NCBI RefSeq assembly: GCF_034119845.1
Contig: NZ_CP139420.1
Coordinates: forward strand, 2,916,001 to 2,980,000
Direction of reading: 5' to 3'
Origin: Flavobacterium sp. NG2
GTDB lineage: Bacteria > Bacteroidota > Bacteroidia > Flavobacteriales > Flavobacteriaceae
DNA: 64,000 nt
Shown here: positions 1-9,176 of the stretch, one piece after another
Layout: the number at the start of each line of letters is the position of its first letter
Numbering within the stretch: the stretch's first letter is position 1
The notes under the pieces: generated by a model
The model's database searches: none
What the model was told of the DNA's origin: nothing
The model's input: only the letters and a program-made list of their open reading frames with translations
Made by a program: the position numbers and the translations under genes

Positions 1-115
1 TACCATCTTTAAAAACATGTAATAAGAATAAAAGTTTATATTTTAAATATAACCTTAAGTTAGTTCTTGGGGTTATTTTTTTATAAAATCCAATCTAAAA
101 TAACGATAATAATTT

Positions 116-2701
116 ATGTATACACTTCCAAAAATTGAGCGTTTTAATCAAAATGTCCTTTCTAAATACAATATTTATAATAGTGTTTTTATAACGTTAC
201 CTTTTGACTCCATTGATAATACAGGTGTAATGTTGCCTTTATTTACCGATGTTTGTGAAACGGGTTTCAAAAAACAAGAAACACCTAAAGAAATAATGGA
301 ATTTTTCTCAAAGAAGTACTTACATAGTACTAATGAGAAAGAGCAAATTGATTTAATGTTTCGCTTTATTCAATATATAGAACGTCAAATTGTTTTGTTT
401 GATGCTATTGAAGATGCTGCTTTTCCAGTAGTTAACAACATGGAAGGTAGAGGGTCTTTGAGAGATATTAAAGAAAAGGCAGATGCTAGAGGAGCTAAAG
501 AAGAGTTAGTTGCGTTTTTAAAAGACTTCAATGTAAGAACAGTGCTAACAGCACATCCTACACAATTTTACCCTGGTGCCGTTTTAGGTATTATCAATGA
601 CTTAACAAAAGCAATTAGAGAGAATGACTTACTTAGAATTAAGCAGTTATTGGCTCAGTTGGGTAAAACTCCTTTTATCAAAAACGAAAAGCCAAATCCT
701 TTCGATGAAGCAGTAAGTTTAATTTGGTACCTAGAAAATGTATTTTATCCTACCTCAAGTGATATGATTCATTATCTTCAAAAGAATGTTTTTCAAGGTG
801 AAACAGTTGATAATTCGATTATCAAATTAGGTTTCTGGCCAGGAGGTGACCGTGATGGAAATCCATTTGTAACAACTGAAATTACATTAAAAGTAGCTGA
901 TAGATTGAGGACTTCAATCTTAAAATGTTACTATATGGAAGTAAGACGTCTAAAAAGAAAATTAACGTTCTTTAATGTAGATGTTTTGATAGCTGAATTA
1001 GAAGATAAATTATACCGTTCTGTTTTTTATTCGCAAGGAGATATATTTATTACTCTTGATGAATTGAAATCTCAATTAAACAAAATTAAAAATATCGTAG
1101 TTGAGCAACATGAATCGTTATATCTTGATGAATTAGAGTCATTGATAATCAATGTTAATTTGTTTGGTTTCTACTTTGCTACTTTGGATATTCGTCAAAA
1201 CAGTCGTATTCATGATGCTGTTTTTAGAGATGTTTTTGATTATTATCAAAAAAATGATCCTTCTGTATTTCCTAAAAATTATTATGAATTAACAGAGGCT
1301 GAAAAATTTGATGTATTATCAAATGCAAAAGGAAATCTAAACGGAGCTGACTTTGAAGATGTAATGACTCGTTCTACTATCGAATCAATACAAGCAATAA
1401 AAACTATTCAAGCCAAAAATGGTGAGCAAGGAGCAAATCGTTATATCATTAGTAATAACGAAAGTGCTTTGAATGTAATGGAAACGTTAGCCATGATTCG
1501 TTTAACTGATTGGGAGCAACCTACCGTAGATGTGATTCCGCTTTTTGAATCAGTTGATGATTTGTTGGATTCTCATAATATCATGGAGAAATTGTATACT
1601 AATCCGATGTATGCGGCTCATTTGAAAAACAGAGGTAACATTCAAACAATCATGTTAGGGTTCTCTGATGGTACAAAAGATGGAGGTTATTTGATGGCCA
1701 ACTGGAGTATTTATCAAGCCAAAGAAGCTTTGACTGCTATTTCTAGGAAATATGATGTAGAAGTAATTTTCTTTGATGGTCGTGGTGGACCACCGGCACG
1801 TGGAGGAGGAAAAACGCATAAATTTTACGCTTCTTTAGGTCCAAATATTGAAAACAAAGAAATTCAAATCACAGTACAAGGACAAACTATTAGTTCTAAT
1901 TTTGGAACATTGGATTCTTGTCGTCACAATTTAGAGAACTTATTGAGTGCAGGTGTAACGAATCAGGTATTTAATAAAACGAACAACATTCTTTCTCCTG
2001 AAGATAAAGAAGTGATGGGGCAGCTTTCTGAGTTAGGATATGAGAAGTATTTAAGCTTCAAGAATCATCCTAAATTTATACCTTATTTGGAGAAAATGAG
2101 TACTTTGAAGTATTATGCTAAAACAAATATTGGTAGTCGCCCTTCTAAAAGAAGTAAGTCGGCATCATTAGATTTTAAAGATTTAAGAGCGATACCATTT
2201 GTTGGTTCTTGGAGTCAATTGAAGCAAAATGTTCCTGGTTTTTATGGAGTAGGAGCTGCTTTAAGGCGTTTTGAAGAAACAGGTGAATGGGATAAAGTTC
2301 AGGCTTTGTATGATAATTCAATGTTTTTTAGAACACTTCTTGAAAATAGTATGATGTCATTGGCTAAGTCATTTTTCCCATTAACAGCCTATATGAAAAA
2401 TGATCCTGAGTTTGGTGAATTTTGGCAAAACATCTACGATGAATTTTTGGACACCAAACGTTTGTTGTTGAAAATTGCTGGTCATAAAGAATTGATGGAA
2501 AACTACCCTGACGGTAAAGCTTCTATTGAGATTAGAGAGCGTATTGTATTGCCATTGTTGACAATACAGCAATATGCACTATTGAGAATTAACGAATTAA
2601 ACAAAGCAGATAAACCTGATGAAGCCTTAATTAAGGTGTATGAGAAAATTGTAATGCGTTCTCTTTTTGGGAATACCAATGCAAGTAGAAACTCAGCTTA
2701 A
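116..2701 (+). CDS. ppc: Phosphoenolpyruvate carboxylase
   Basis: The enzyme carboxylates phosphoenolpyruvate with bicarbonate to oxaloacetate, the anaplerotic step that feeds the TCA cycle in the cytoplasm. The 861-residue protein carries the family signatures in order: VLTAHPTQ with the catalytic His near residue 147, GFWPGGDRDGNP near 240, and the glycine/arginine loop FDGRGGPPARGGG near 553. The C-terminus ends in a short polar tail after RSLFGN, as usual for the Bacteroidota branch, which is slightly shorter than the roughly 880-residue proteobacterial enzyme. The ATG at 116 is the first in-frame start, and the AT-rich stretch before it shows no clear TAnnTTTG box. Only nine bases separate it from the following DinB-like gene, so the two are probably co-transcribed. 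Identity is secure; allosteric control cannot be read from the sequence. Confidence 0.97.
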   Translation: MYTLPKIERFNQNVLSKYNIYNSVFITLPFDSIDNTGVMLPLFTDVCETGFKKQETPKEIMEFFSKKYLHSTNEKEQIDLMFRFIQYIERQIVLFDAIEDAAFPVVNNMEGRGSLRDIKEKADARGAKEELVAFLKDFNVRTVLTAHPTQFYPGAVLGIINDLTKAIRENDLLRIKQLLAQLGKTPFIKNEKPNPFDEAVSLIWYLENVFYPTSSDMIHYLQKNVFQGETVDNSIIKLGFWPGGDRDGNPFVTTEITLKVADRLRTSILKCYYMEVRRLKRKLTFFNVDVLIAELEDKLYRSVFYSQGDIFITLDELKSQLNKIKNIVVEQHESLYLDELESLIINVNLFGFYFATLDIRQNSRIHDAVFRDVFDYYQKNDPSVFPKNYYELTEAEKFDVLSNAKGNLNGADFEDVMTRSTIESIQAIKTIQAKNGEQGANRYIISNNESALNVMETLAMIRLTDWEQPTVDVIPLFESVDDLLDSHNIMEKLYTNPMYAAHLKNRGNIQTIMLGFSDGTKDGGYLMANWSIYQAKEALTAISRKYDVEVIFFDGRGGPPARGGGKTHKFYASLGPNIENKEIQITVQGQTISSNFGTLDSCRHNLENLLSAGVTNQVFNKTNNILSPEDKEVMGQLSELGYEKYLSFKNHPKFIPYLEKMSTLKYYAKTNIGSRPSKRSKSASLDFKDLRAIPFVGSWSQLKQNVPGFYGVGAALRRFEETGEWDKVQALYDNSMFFRTLLENSMMSLAKSFFPLTAYMKNDPEFGEFWQNIYDEFLDTKRLLLKIAGHKELMENYPDGKASIEIRERIVLPLLTIQQYALLRINELNKADKPDEALIKVYEKIVMRSLFGNTNASRNSA

Positions 2702-2710
2702 TTTTAATAG

Positions 2711-3226
2711 ATGAACTCTAGTCAATTACAAGAAAGCGAATATTCTGTTTTTTTTGCTACCTATATAAAAGCATTAGATAATATTGAATTGATTGAAGAC
2801 TTAGAAATAAGTCTTCATCAATTTATCAAGTTTGTTCAAAATATTCCTATGGATAAATTTGATTTTCGTTATGCTGAAGATAAGTGGACTATTAAAGATA
2901 TTATTCAGCATCTAATTGATTCAGAAAGGGTTTTTTCTTATCGCGCGATGCGAATTTCAAGAAATGATAACACTCCTTTACCAGGATTTGATGAAAATCT
3001 TTTTGTTGATAACACCGATGCAAACGCTAGGAGTATTCAGGATTTATTAGCGGAATTATCTGCAGTTCGCTTTTCAACTTTATTTCTTTTCAAAAGTTTG
3101 ACTGATGAACAATTAATGAGAATAGGAACAGTTTCTGATAATTTGGTTTCGGTTAGAGCTTTAGGGTTTTTAACGATTGGACATCAAAAACACCACCAAA
3201 AAATATTTGAAGAAAGATATCTGTAA
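2711..3226 (+). CDS. DinB-superfamily protein
   Basis: This is a 171-residue protein of the DinB/YfiT-like four-helix-bundle superfamily. Members usually bind a metal through three histidines and often act as thiol-dependent transferases or have no known role. The visible hallmarks are the DKWTIKDIIQHLIDSERVF helix, which carries the first His, and the C-terminal GHQKHHQ cluster, which supplies the others. It follows ppc by nine bases on the same strand and ends one base before the convergent glycosylase gene. A second DinB-like protein is encoded at 17836-18282. Substrate and function cannot be assigned. Confidence 0.85.
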   Translation: MNSSQLQESEYSVFFATYIKALDNIELIEDLEISLHQFIKFVQNIPMDKFDFRYAEDKWTIKDIIQHLIDSERVFSYRAMRISRNDNTPLPGFDENLFVDNTDANARSIQDLLAELSAVRFSTLFLFKSLTDEQLMRIGTVSDNLVSVRALGFLTIGHQKHHQKIFEERYL

Positions 3227-3227
3227 G

Positions 3228-3704
3228 CTATTTCAAAATAGTAGCCCAGATTTTTAATTTATTTTCAAAAGTCATGGTATTAGCCGGACTAGTAGAAGGC
3301 ATCACATAATATGTGATGCCTTTTATTTGTCCAAACTTCTTGGTAAAATACCGATGACTTTCTTTGCCGTTAAAAGCTATTTTATGAATAGAAGGATATT
3401 TTTGAAATAAAGTTTCAAAATCATTTTCTTTCTGGTTTTTGATATGGATGTCCAAACTTCCTTTGCGTTCGCAATTTTGTAACACATCCCAAAGTCCAAT
3501 TTTATGAGATTTCAAAAGTTTAATTTTTTCTTCAAAAACTTCAGAAATAGGTAATTCGCTGAGAAGCGTGTACATGATTTTCCAAAAATGATTTCTTTTG
3601 TGTGCGTAATATTCTTGTTTTTCCAAAGAAGCAATTCCGGGCATGGTACCTAAAATTAAAATCTCCGTTTTAGAATCTACATAAGGAGCAAAAGATTGAA
3701 TCAT
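3228..3704 (-). CDS. DNA-deoxyinosine (hypoxanthine) glycosylase, UDG superfamily
   Basis: The 158-residue protein has the uracil-DNA-glycosylase fold signatures of the hypoxanthine-DNA glycosylase branch. These are LGTMPG at residues 18-23, the HKRNHFW segment near 35-41, an NGKES segment in the middle and MPSTSPAN at 135-142. Known members excise deoxyinosine (deaminated adenine) to start base excision repair. It starts eight bases downstream of recQ on the same strand, so a small DNA-repair operon is likely. The substrate (hypoxanthine versus uracil) is inferred from the family and not shown by the sequence. Confidence 0.85.
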   Translation of the reverse strand: MIQSFAPYVDSKTEILILGTMPGIASLEKQEYYAHKRNHFWKIMYTLLSELPISEVFEEKIKLLKSHKIGLWDVLQNCERKGSLDIHIKNQKENDFETLFQKYPSIHKIAFNGKESHRYFTKKFGQIKGITYYVMPSTSPANTMTFENKLKIWATILK

Positions 3705-3712
3705 GATTTTTA

Positions 3713-5824
3713 TTATTTAGAACTTTCTTTTTCAATTATAGCTAATGCCAATCGGATTTTCTCATAAGGCACTTGTTCTTCAAAATGTTCAAAGTAGGGC
3801 TTTAAAGCCGCTGGACTTTCTAGGATTATTTTGGCCTCTGCAATTTTTGTCACTTCTTCTTTAGTAATGAATTGAAATAAATCAATGGCAACTCCTTCTT
3901 GGTATAATTTAGCCAGATGTGACATAATGGTACTAACACCCAAATTTCTTTTTTCAGCAATTGCTTCAGGGGAAAGTCCGCTTTCGAATAAGGCTAAAGT
4001 TTCCTTATAGGTGGTAGCTCCTTTTTTAGGTTTGGCTGCTTTGCTTTTATGAAAATCGATTATGGCCTTTATGAAAATATGGCCGTACTTTTCTAATTTC
4101 ACTTTTCCAACACCGTCAATGGCGAGTAGCTCATCATCACTCATTGGGCGATTGATTTCCATTTCTTTTAATACAGCATCACTAAAAATAACATAAGCCG
4201 GAACCGATTCTTCTTTGGATAGGTCGTAACGTATTTTTCGTAACATTTCAAAAAGAGAATCATTTTTAGGTTTTACTTTTGATTCTTTGATAGTTACTTT
4301 TTCTGCTGTTGCTTTTTGAACCGTTGTTAGTTGTACTTTTTCACCGTTAAATAAAACTTCATGTGCCAGAGGTGTTAGTTTAATTTTGTTTTGTTGATGA
4401 AAAGCAATTTCGCAATAGCCTTGATTAATTAGTTGAATCAGATATTGATTCCAATCGTACCAAGAAACATCAGCACCAACGGCATAGGTTTTTAGATTTT
4501 GATATTCTTTTTCGAAAATGTATGCGTTCTTAGATCCTCTCAAAAAATCAACAATTACAGGTAAAGGCTCTGATTCTTTTAAACGAATGATAGCAGATAA
4601 AGCTTTTTGTGCCAAAATAGTTCCATCAAAAAAGGCGGGGGGATTTTTACAAATATCGCAATTGCCACAATTTTGAGTAACGATTTCTCCAAAATAGGAT
4701 AACAAAATTTTTCTTCTACAACTTAATGCATCAGCATATTGTCGCATACGTTCTAATTTTGCCAATTGTACTTCGGCATTCAAACCTTGTGACGCAAATT
4801 TTTGTAACTGAATTACATCACCATAACTTTCAAACATAATCGTTTCTGATGGTAATCCATCACGACCCGCACGACCTATTTCTTGGTAATAGCCTTCAAT
4901 ATTTTTTGGGAGATTGTAATGAATTACCCAGCGCACGTTTGATTTATCAATTCCCATTCCGAAGGCAATCGTTGCACAAATCACTTGACAATCATCATTT
5001 ATAAATTCATCTTGTGTTTGCGCGCGAAGGTTAGCATCCAGCCCAGCATGATATGCTTTGGCATTGATACCTGATTTTTGTAATTTTTCAGCCAATTCCT
5101 CGGTTGTTTTACGACTTAGGCAATATATTATTCCAGATTCTAATGGTTTGTTAGAGATAAAATCAATGATTTGTTTGACTCTATCTAAAGCAGGACGAAC
5201 TTCTAAACTTAGGTTTTTCCTATCAAAAGAGGAAATGTAAAGAACAGGATTTATCAAGTTTAGTTGTTTACTTATATCTTCACGCGTTGCTTTATCTGCT
5301 GTAGCTGTCAATGCTAAAATTGGAGTAGAAGGGAAGCGTTTTTTTAGATAGCCTAAATTAGTATAAGCTGGTCTAAAGTCATGTCCCCAAGATGAAATAC
5401 AATGTGCTTCATCAATGGCAATAAGACTGACAGCGATTTGATTAAATGTGTTTTCTAAATACGACAAACTTTCAGGAGCTACATAAACTAATTTTGTTTT
5501 ATTATTCAGGATATTTTCAATATGAGCTTGCTGTTCTGTTTCTGACTGACTGCTGTTTATGTAACAAGCTACAATTCCGTTTGCTTTTAAGCTATCAACT
5601 TGATCTTTCATTAAAGCTATCAACGGAGATATGACTATTGTGATACCAGGTAATACTATCGCAGGCAACTGAAAACAAACTGATTTTCCACCACCAGTAG
5701 GCATAATAGCTAGTGTGTCTTTTCCTGATAAAATAGAATTGATGATTTTTTCTTGATTGGGTCTGAATTTTTCAAAACCAAAATTGTCTTTTAAGGTGTC
5801 GTGAAGTAGAGTAGTGTTGATCAT
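3713..5824 (-). CDS. recQ: ATP-dependent DNA helicase RecQ
   Basis: This is a 3'-5' superfamily 2 DNA helicase involved in recombination and replication-fork repair. The 703-residue protein shows Walker A (MPTGGGKS, near 41-48), the DEAH box (AIDEAHCISSWGHDFRP, near 137), motif VI (YYQEIGRAGRDG) and a four-cysteine zinc module (CRRK...CGNCDIC). A winged-helix region and an HRDC domain around residues 515-590 with the DGVGKVKLEKYG loop follow. After that comes an extra helix-turn-helix-like tail (LSPEAIAEKRNLGVSTIMSHL), as in long RecQ proteins of Firmicutes and Bacteroidota. The glycosylase gene follows by eight bases. All motifs look intact. Confidence 0.96.
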   Translation of the reverse strand: MINTTLLHDTLKDNFGFEKFRPNQEKIINSILSGKDTLAIMPTGGGKSVCFQLPAIVLPGITIVISPLIALMKDQVDSLKANGIVACYINSSQSETEQQAHIENILNNKTKLVYVAPESLSYLENTFNQIAVSLIAIDEAHCISSWGHDFRPAYTNLGYLKKRFPSTPILALTATADKATREDISKQLNLINPVLYISSFDRKNLSLEVRPALDRVKQIIDFISNKPLESGIIYCLSRKTTEELAEKLQKSGINAKAYHAGLDANLRAQTQDEFINDDCQVICATIAFGMGIDKSNVRWVIHYNLPKNIEGYYQEIGRAGRDGLPSETIMFESYGDVIQLQKFASQGLNAEVQLAKLERMRQYADALSCRRKILLSYFGEIVTQNCGNCDICKNPPAFFDGTILAQKALSAIIRLKESEPLPVIVDFLRGSKNAYIFEKEYQNLKTYAVGADVSWYDWNQYLIQLINQGYCEIAFHQQNKIKLTPLAHEVLFNGEKVQLTTVQKATAEKVTIKESKVKPKNDSLFEMLRKIRYDLSKEESVPAYVIFSDAVLKEMEINRPMSDDELLAIDGVGKVKLEKYGHIFIKAIIDFHKSKAAKPKKGATTYKETLALFESGLSPEAIAEKRNLGVSTIMSHLAKLYQEGVAIDLFQFITKEEVTKIAEAKIILESPAALKPYFEHFEEQVPYEKIRLALAIIEKESSK

Positions 5825-5953
5825 GGCGTTTATAAAAACTGGTCTTTAGGTGAGTAGAAAAATTGTGGTCTAATATAAAAATTTTTACTACAAATTAACA
5901 CCAATTTTTTGAATTTAAAATTATAATTACACTAATGAATATGTTTTTATAAT

Positions 5954-5984
5954 AAAAAAAGGAACTCTTGAATGGAGTTCCTTT
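5954..5984 (-). terminator. Rho-independent terminator downstream of the acidic-protein gene
   Basis: Read on the minus strand, a 10-bp stem (AAAGGAACTC pairing with GAGTTCCTTT, 7-base loop) is followed by a run of seven T residues. It lies 20 bases after the stop codon of the acidic-protein gene and so ends the speA/DHS-like/acidic-protein transcript before recQ. Confidence 0.8.
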
Positions 5985-6004
5985 AGTATTATTATAGAGA
6001 AGAA

Positions 6005-6406
6005 TTAATCCTCATCATCGTCGTCATCGTCATCATCTGAACTATCTTTGTCATCTGAATCTTCGTCCTCATCATCAAAATCGGGTTTGTCAAGATTGTC
6101 ATCTTCATCGTCATCACTGTCAATGTCATCATCAATATCTAAACCTTTGATTGGTGCAATTGGTTCGATTACGTCATCGATTTCATCATCCTCGTCATAA
6201 TTTTCGATTCTATCAGCTAGTTTAGTACTTACTTTAACTAAATAAATAGTGTCTTCTGTACGTACTTCAACAGCTTCAATCAATTCGTTTTTAGCATTTC
6301 TAAAACGAATAATATCAGAATCGTCGTATCCATCAGGGAATCGCTCCACTAATAGGTTTAAAATTTCGTTTGTAAGTTTTGCGTAATCAACAATTACTCT
6401 TTTCAT
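6005..6406 (-). CDS. Conserved hypothetical protein with acidic Asp/Glu tail
   Basis: This is a 133-residue protein in two parts. Residues 1 to about 75 form a normal mixed alpha/beta sequence (starts MKRVIVDYAK, contains ERFPDGYDDSDIIRFRNAKNE). The C-terminal ~55 residues are almost entirely Asp, Glu and Ser and are probably disordered. No catalytic motif is visible. It lies nine bases downstream of the DHS-like gene on the same strand and is followed by a terminator, so it is the last gene of that operon. The acidic tail could bind cations or basic proteins or polyamines, but that is only a guess. The function is unknown. Confidence 0.75.
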   Translation of the reverse strand: MKRVIVDYAKLTNEILNLLVERFPDGYDDSDIIRFRNAKNELIEAVEVRTEDTIYLVKVSTKLADRIENYDEDDEIDDVIEPIAPIKGLDIDDDIDSDDDEDDNLDKPDFDDEDEDSDDKDSSDDDDDDDDED

Positions 6407-6415
6407 AATGATATT

Positions 6416-7387
6416 CTATAAATCTAATAAATAAGCAAAAATTAATGGCGCTACAATAGTAGCATCTGATTCAATAATAAACTTTGGTGTATTAATGTCT
6501 AATTTACCCCAAGTTATTTTTTCATTTGGAACTGCTCCTGAATAAGACCCGTAACTAGTTGTTGAGTCCGAAATTTGGCAGAAATAACTCCAAAATGGAA
6601 CGTCGTGCATTTCCATATCTTGGTACAACATTGGCACTACACAGATAGGAAAATCTCCTGCGATACCTCCACCAATTTGGAAAAAGCCAACACCATTGGC
6701 GCTGTTTTTTGGATACCAATCAGCAAGGAAAGTCATGTATTCAATACCAGATTTCATAGTCGATGCTTTCAATTCTCCTTTAATTACATAAGAAGCAAAA
6801 ATATTTCCCATCGTACTATCTTCCCAACCTGGTACAATAATAGGTAAATTTTTCTCAGCAGCAGCATACATCCAGCTGTCTTTTAAGTCTATTTCATAAT
6901 ATTCTTCAAGAACTCCTGAAAGTAACATTTTGTACATAAACTCATGAGGAAAATAACGTTCTCCTTTGTCATCAGCATCTTTCCAGATTTTGAAAATGTG
7001 TTTTTGTAAACGTCTGAACGCTTCGTGCTCAGGGATACAAGTATCTGTCACTCTATTTAAACCTCTTTCTAATAAATCCCATTCATCTTGAGCTGTTAAA
7101 TCTCTGTAGTGAGGAACTCTTTCGTAATGTGAGTGAGCTACTAAGTTCATGATATCTTCTTCAAGATTAGCTCCAGTACAAGAAATGATTTGAACTTTGT
7201 CTTGACGAATTACTTCGGCAAATATTTTACCAATTTCGGCTGTACTCATTGCTCCAGCCATAGTAACCATCATTTTAGCTCCGTTGGCTAATTGTTGTTC
7301 ATAGGCTTTTGCGGCATCAACTAATGCAGCTGAATTAAAATGCAAATAGTGCTTTTCGATAAATTGACTAATAGGTCCCTTACTCAT
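6416..7387 (-). CDS. Deoxyhypusine-synthase-like protein, probable homospermidine synthase
   Basis: The 323-residue protein belongs to the deoxyhypusine synthase family (NAD-dependent transfer of an aminobutyl group from spermidine). It has the GAMSTAEIGK segment near the N-terminus, GWEDSTMGN in the centre, and the WGK motif whose lysine (about residue 295) matches the catalytic lysine of the eukaryotic enzyme. Bacteria lack eIF5A, the normal protein substrate. Bacterial homologues are thought to make polyamines, and sym-homospermidine is the main polyamine reported for the genus Flavobacterium. The gene follows arginine decarboxylase by 96 bases, which supports a polyamine role. Homospermidine synthesis is an inference; the family assignment is firm. 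No agmatinase gene lies between the two. Confidence 0.85.
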   Translation of the reverse strand: MSKGPISQFIEKHYLHFNSAALVDAAKAYEQQLANGAKMMVTMAGAMSTAEIGKIFAEVIRQDKVQIISCTGANLEEDIMNLVAHSHYERVPHYRDLTAQDEWDLLERGLNRVTDTCIPEHEAFRRLQKHIFKIWKDADDKGERYFPHEFMYKMLLSGVLEEYYEIDLKDSWMYAAAEKNLPIIVPGWEDSTMGNIFASYVIKGELKASTMKSGIEYMTFLADWYPKNSANGVGFFQIGGGIAGDFPICVVPMLYQDMEMHDVPFWSYFCQISDSTTSYGSYSGAVPNEKITWGKLDINTPKFIIESDATIVAPLIFAYLLDL

Positions 7388-7483
7388 TGTATTTTTTTTA
7401 AAGATATTAAAATCGATTATTTGAAAGAGAATCTAATTTCAAATGTAAAGATTTTTTAATTTAACTATTACTATATTGAATTA

Positions 7484-8884
7484 TTATTTTGTGTTGTACC
7501 CTAATATTTTCAAAACGTCTTCTGATGTTTGTTGTTCTGAAAAAACTTCGGTTGCTAAAATCCCATTTTCATCACGATCAATTAAGATGTGTTTTGGTTG
7601 TGGAATCAAGCAGTGGTGTAAGCCACCATATCCACCAATGGTTTCTTGGTATGCTCCTGTATTGAAAAAACCAATGTATAATGGTTTCTCTTTATTGTAT
7701 TTGGGTAAATAAATAGCATTCATGTTTTGTTCAGAGTTGTAATAATCGTCACTATCACAAGTTAATCCTCCTAATAAAACCCTTTCGTAAGTATCATTCC
7801 AACGGTTTACTGCCAGCATGATAAAACGTTTGTTAATTGCCCAAGTATCTGGTAAAGTAGTGATGAAAGAAGAATCAATCATGTTCCATTTTTCCCTGTC
7901 GTTTTGTTGTTTTTGATACAAAACTTGGTAAATAGCGCCACCACTTTCACCTACAGTAAATGAACCAAATTCGGTAAAGATATGAGGAACATCTACTTCG
8001 GCTTCATCACAAGCTATTTTGATTTGGTTGATGATTTCATCAATCATATATTGGTAATCGTACTCAAAAGTCAAAGAATTTTTGATAGGAAAACCACCAC
8101 CAATGTTCAATCCGTCAAGACCAGGACATTCTTTTTTAAGAGCAATATATACTTTGATACATTTCACTAATTCATTCCAGTAATAAGCAGTATCATTAAT
8201 ACCGGTATTGATGAAAAAGTGCAACATTTTCAGTTCCAACTTTGGATTGTCCTGAATTTGTTTTTTATAAAAATTGACAATGTTTTTGTATCCGATACCT
8301 AAACGAGAAGTATAGAACTCAAATTTAGGTTCTTCCTCAGCTGCAATACGAATTCCAATCTTGAATTTTCCTTTAATTTCCGCTTGAAGTAAATCTAACT
8401 CTTCGTAGTTATCAATAATTGGAATGGTATTCTTATGACCGTGATTAATCAAACGGGCAATGTTTTCAATGTATTGGTCTCTTTTAAAACCATTACAGAT
8501 TACGTAAGTACTCTTATTGATTTTGCCGTTTTGTAATAAATTTTCAACGATATTAATATCAAAAGCAGATGAAGTTTCAATGTGAATGTTATTCTTGAAA
8601 GCTTCATTCATAATATATTCAAAATGAGAACTTTTAGTGCAGTAGCAGTAATAGTATTTAGCCTCATATTTGTTTTTTTCCATCGACTTACGAAACCAGT
8701 TTTTGGCTTTGTTGATGTTGTTGGATATTTGAGGCAAATAGGTAAACTTTAGAGGTGTACCATATTGCTCTACTAATTTCATCAAATCGATATTGTGAAA
8801 TTGAAGATTATCTTTGTTTAAGGTAAATTCTTCTTGTGGGAAATAGTATGTTTGATTTATTAAGTCAGAATATTTAGTGTTCAT
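7484..8884 (-). CDS. speA: Biosynthetic arginine decarboxylase, short PLP fold-III form
   Basis: The enzyme decarboxylates arginine to agmatine, the entry to putrescine and homospermidine. The 466-residue protein has the alanine-racemase/ornithine-decarboxylase fold. The PLP lysine lies in YCTKSSHF (near residue 86), followed by HIETSSAFD, the phosphate-binding GLNIGGGFP, the FTEFGSFTVGESGG strand and the C-terminal GGLTCDSDD motif that supplies the active-site Cys/Asp from the partner subunit. It is shorter than the ~630-residue E. coli SpeA, as usual in Bacteroidota. It is the first gene of a minus-strand run with the DHS-like and acidic-protein genes. A promoter-like element 240 bases upstream suggests a long leader. 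Confidence 0.9.
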   Translation of the reverse strand: MNTKYSDLINQTYYFPQEEFTLNKDNLQFHNIDLMKLVEQYGTPLKFTYLPQISNNINKAKNWFRKSMEKNKYEAKYYYCYCTKSSHFEYIMNEAFKNNIHIETSSAFDINIVENLLQNGKINKSTYVICNGFKRDQYIENIARLINHGHKNTIPIIDNYEELDLLQAEIKGKFKIGIRIAAEEEPKFEFYTSRLGIGYKNIVNFYKKQIQDNPKLELKMLHFFINTGINDTAYYWNELVKCIKVYIALKKECPGLDGLNIGGGFPIKNSLTFEYDYQYMIDEIINQIKIACDEAEVDVPHIFTEFGSFTVGESGGAIYQVLYQKQQNDREKWNMIDSSFITTLPDTWAINKRFIMLAVNRWNDTYERVLLGGLTCDSDDYYNSEQNMNAIYLPKYNKEKPLYIGFFNTGAYQETIGGYGGLHHCLIPQPKHILIDRDENGILATEVFSEQQTSEDVLKILGYNTK

Positions 8885-8938
8885 TTTAGTTTTAGTTTAT
8901 TTTTAGAATTAGAAATAAAAAATAGATTAAACTAAAAT

Positions 8939-9118
8939 TCAAACTCTAATATTAGCATAAATGATTTGTAATTCTTCATGCTCCATTTTGAGGAACTGAA
9001 AAAGGTCAAAAATAAAATTACCCTTAATCGTATAGAAACACTCCAATATAGTCAAAAATGATTTATTGTTTTGTGCTCTTTTAGATGAGTAACTTCCTTG
9101 TTTTGTATCCTTTTTCAT
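8939..9118 (-). CDS. Possible 59-residue small protein upstream of speA
   Basis: An open frame runs from an ATG at 9118 to a TGA at 8939-8941 and encodes 59 residues (starts MKKDTKQGSYSSKRAQ, ends YANIRV). It has a basic N-terminus and a hydrophobic, aromatic middle. I do not recognise it. A good TAnnTTTG box (9124-9131) ends only five bases before the ATG, so translation would be nearly leaderless. The stretch could instead be an untranslated or regulatory leader of speA, whose start is 54 bases downstream. Treat it as a weak candidate. Confidence 0.28.
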   Translation of the reverse strand: MKKDTKQGSYSSKRAQNNKSFLTILECFYTIKGNFIFDLFQFLKMEHEELQIIYANIRV

Positions 9119-9123
9119 TGCGG

Positions 9124-9131
9124 CAAATGTA
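9124..9131 (-). promoter_or_regulatory. -7 box TACATTTG, probable promoter of the speA operon
   Basis: On the minus strand TACATTTG matches the Bacteroidota TAnnTTTG consensus. It is the only good match found between aroB and speA, so it probably drives speA, the DHS-like gene and the acidic-protein gene with a leader of about 235 bases. No convincing -33 TTTG was found. Confidence 0.5.
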
Positions 9132-9176
9132 AAAAATATTATATACGTAATGCAATCCTTTTTAGCTAAAAAATAA

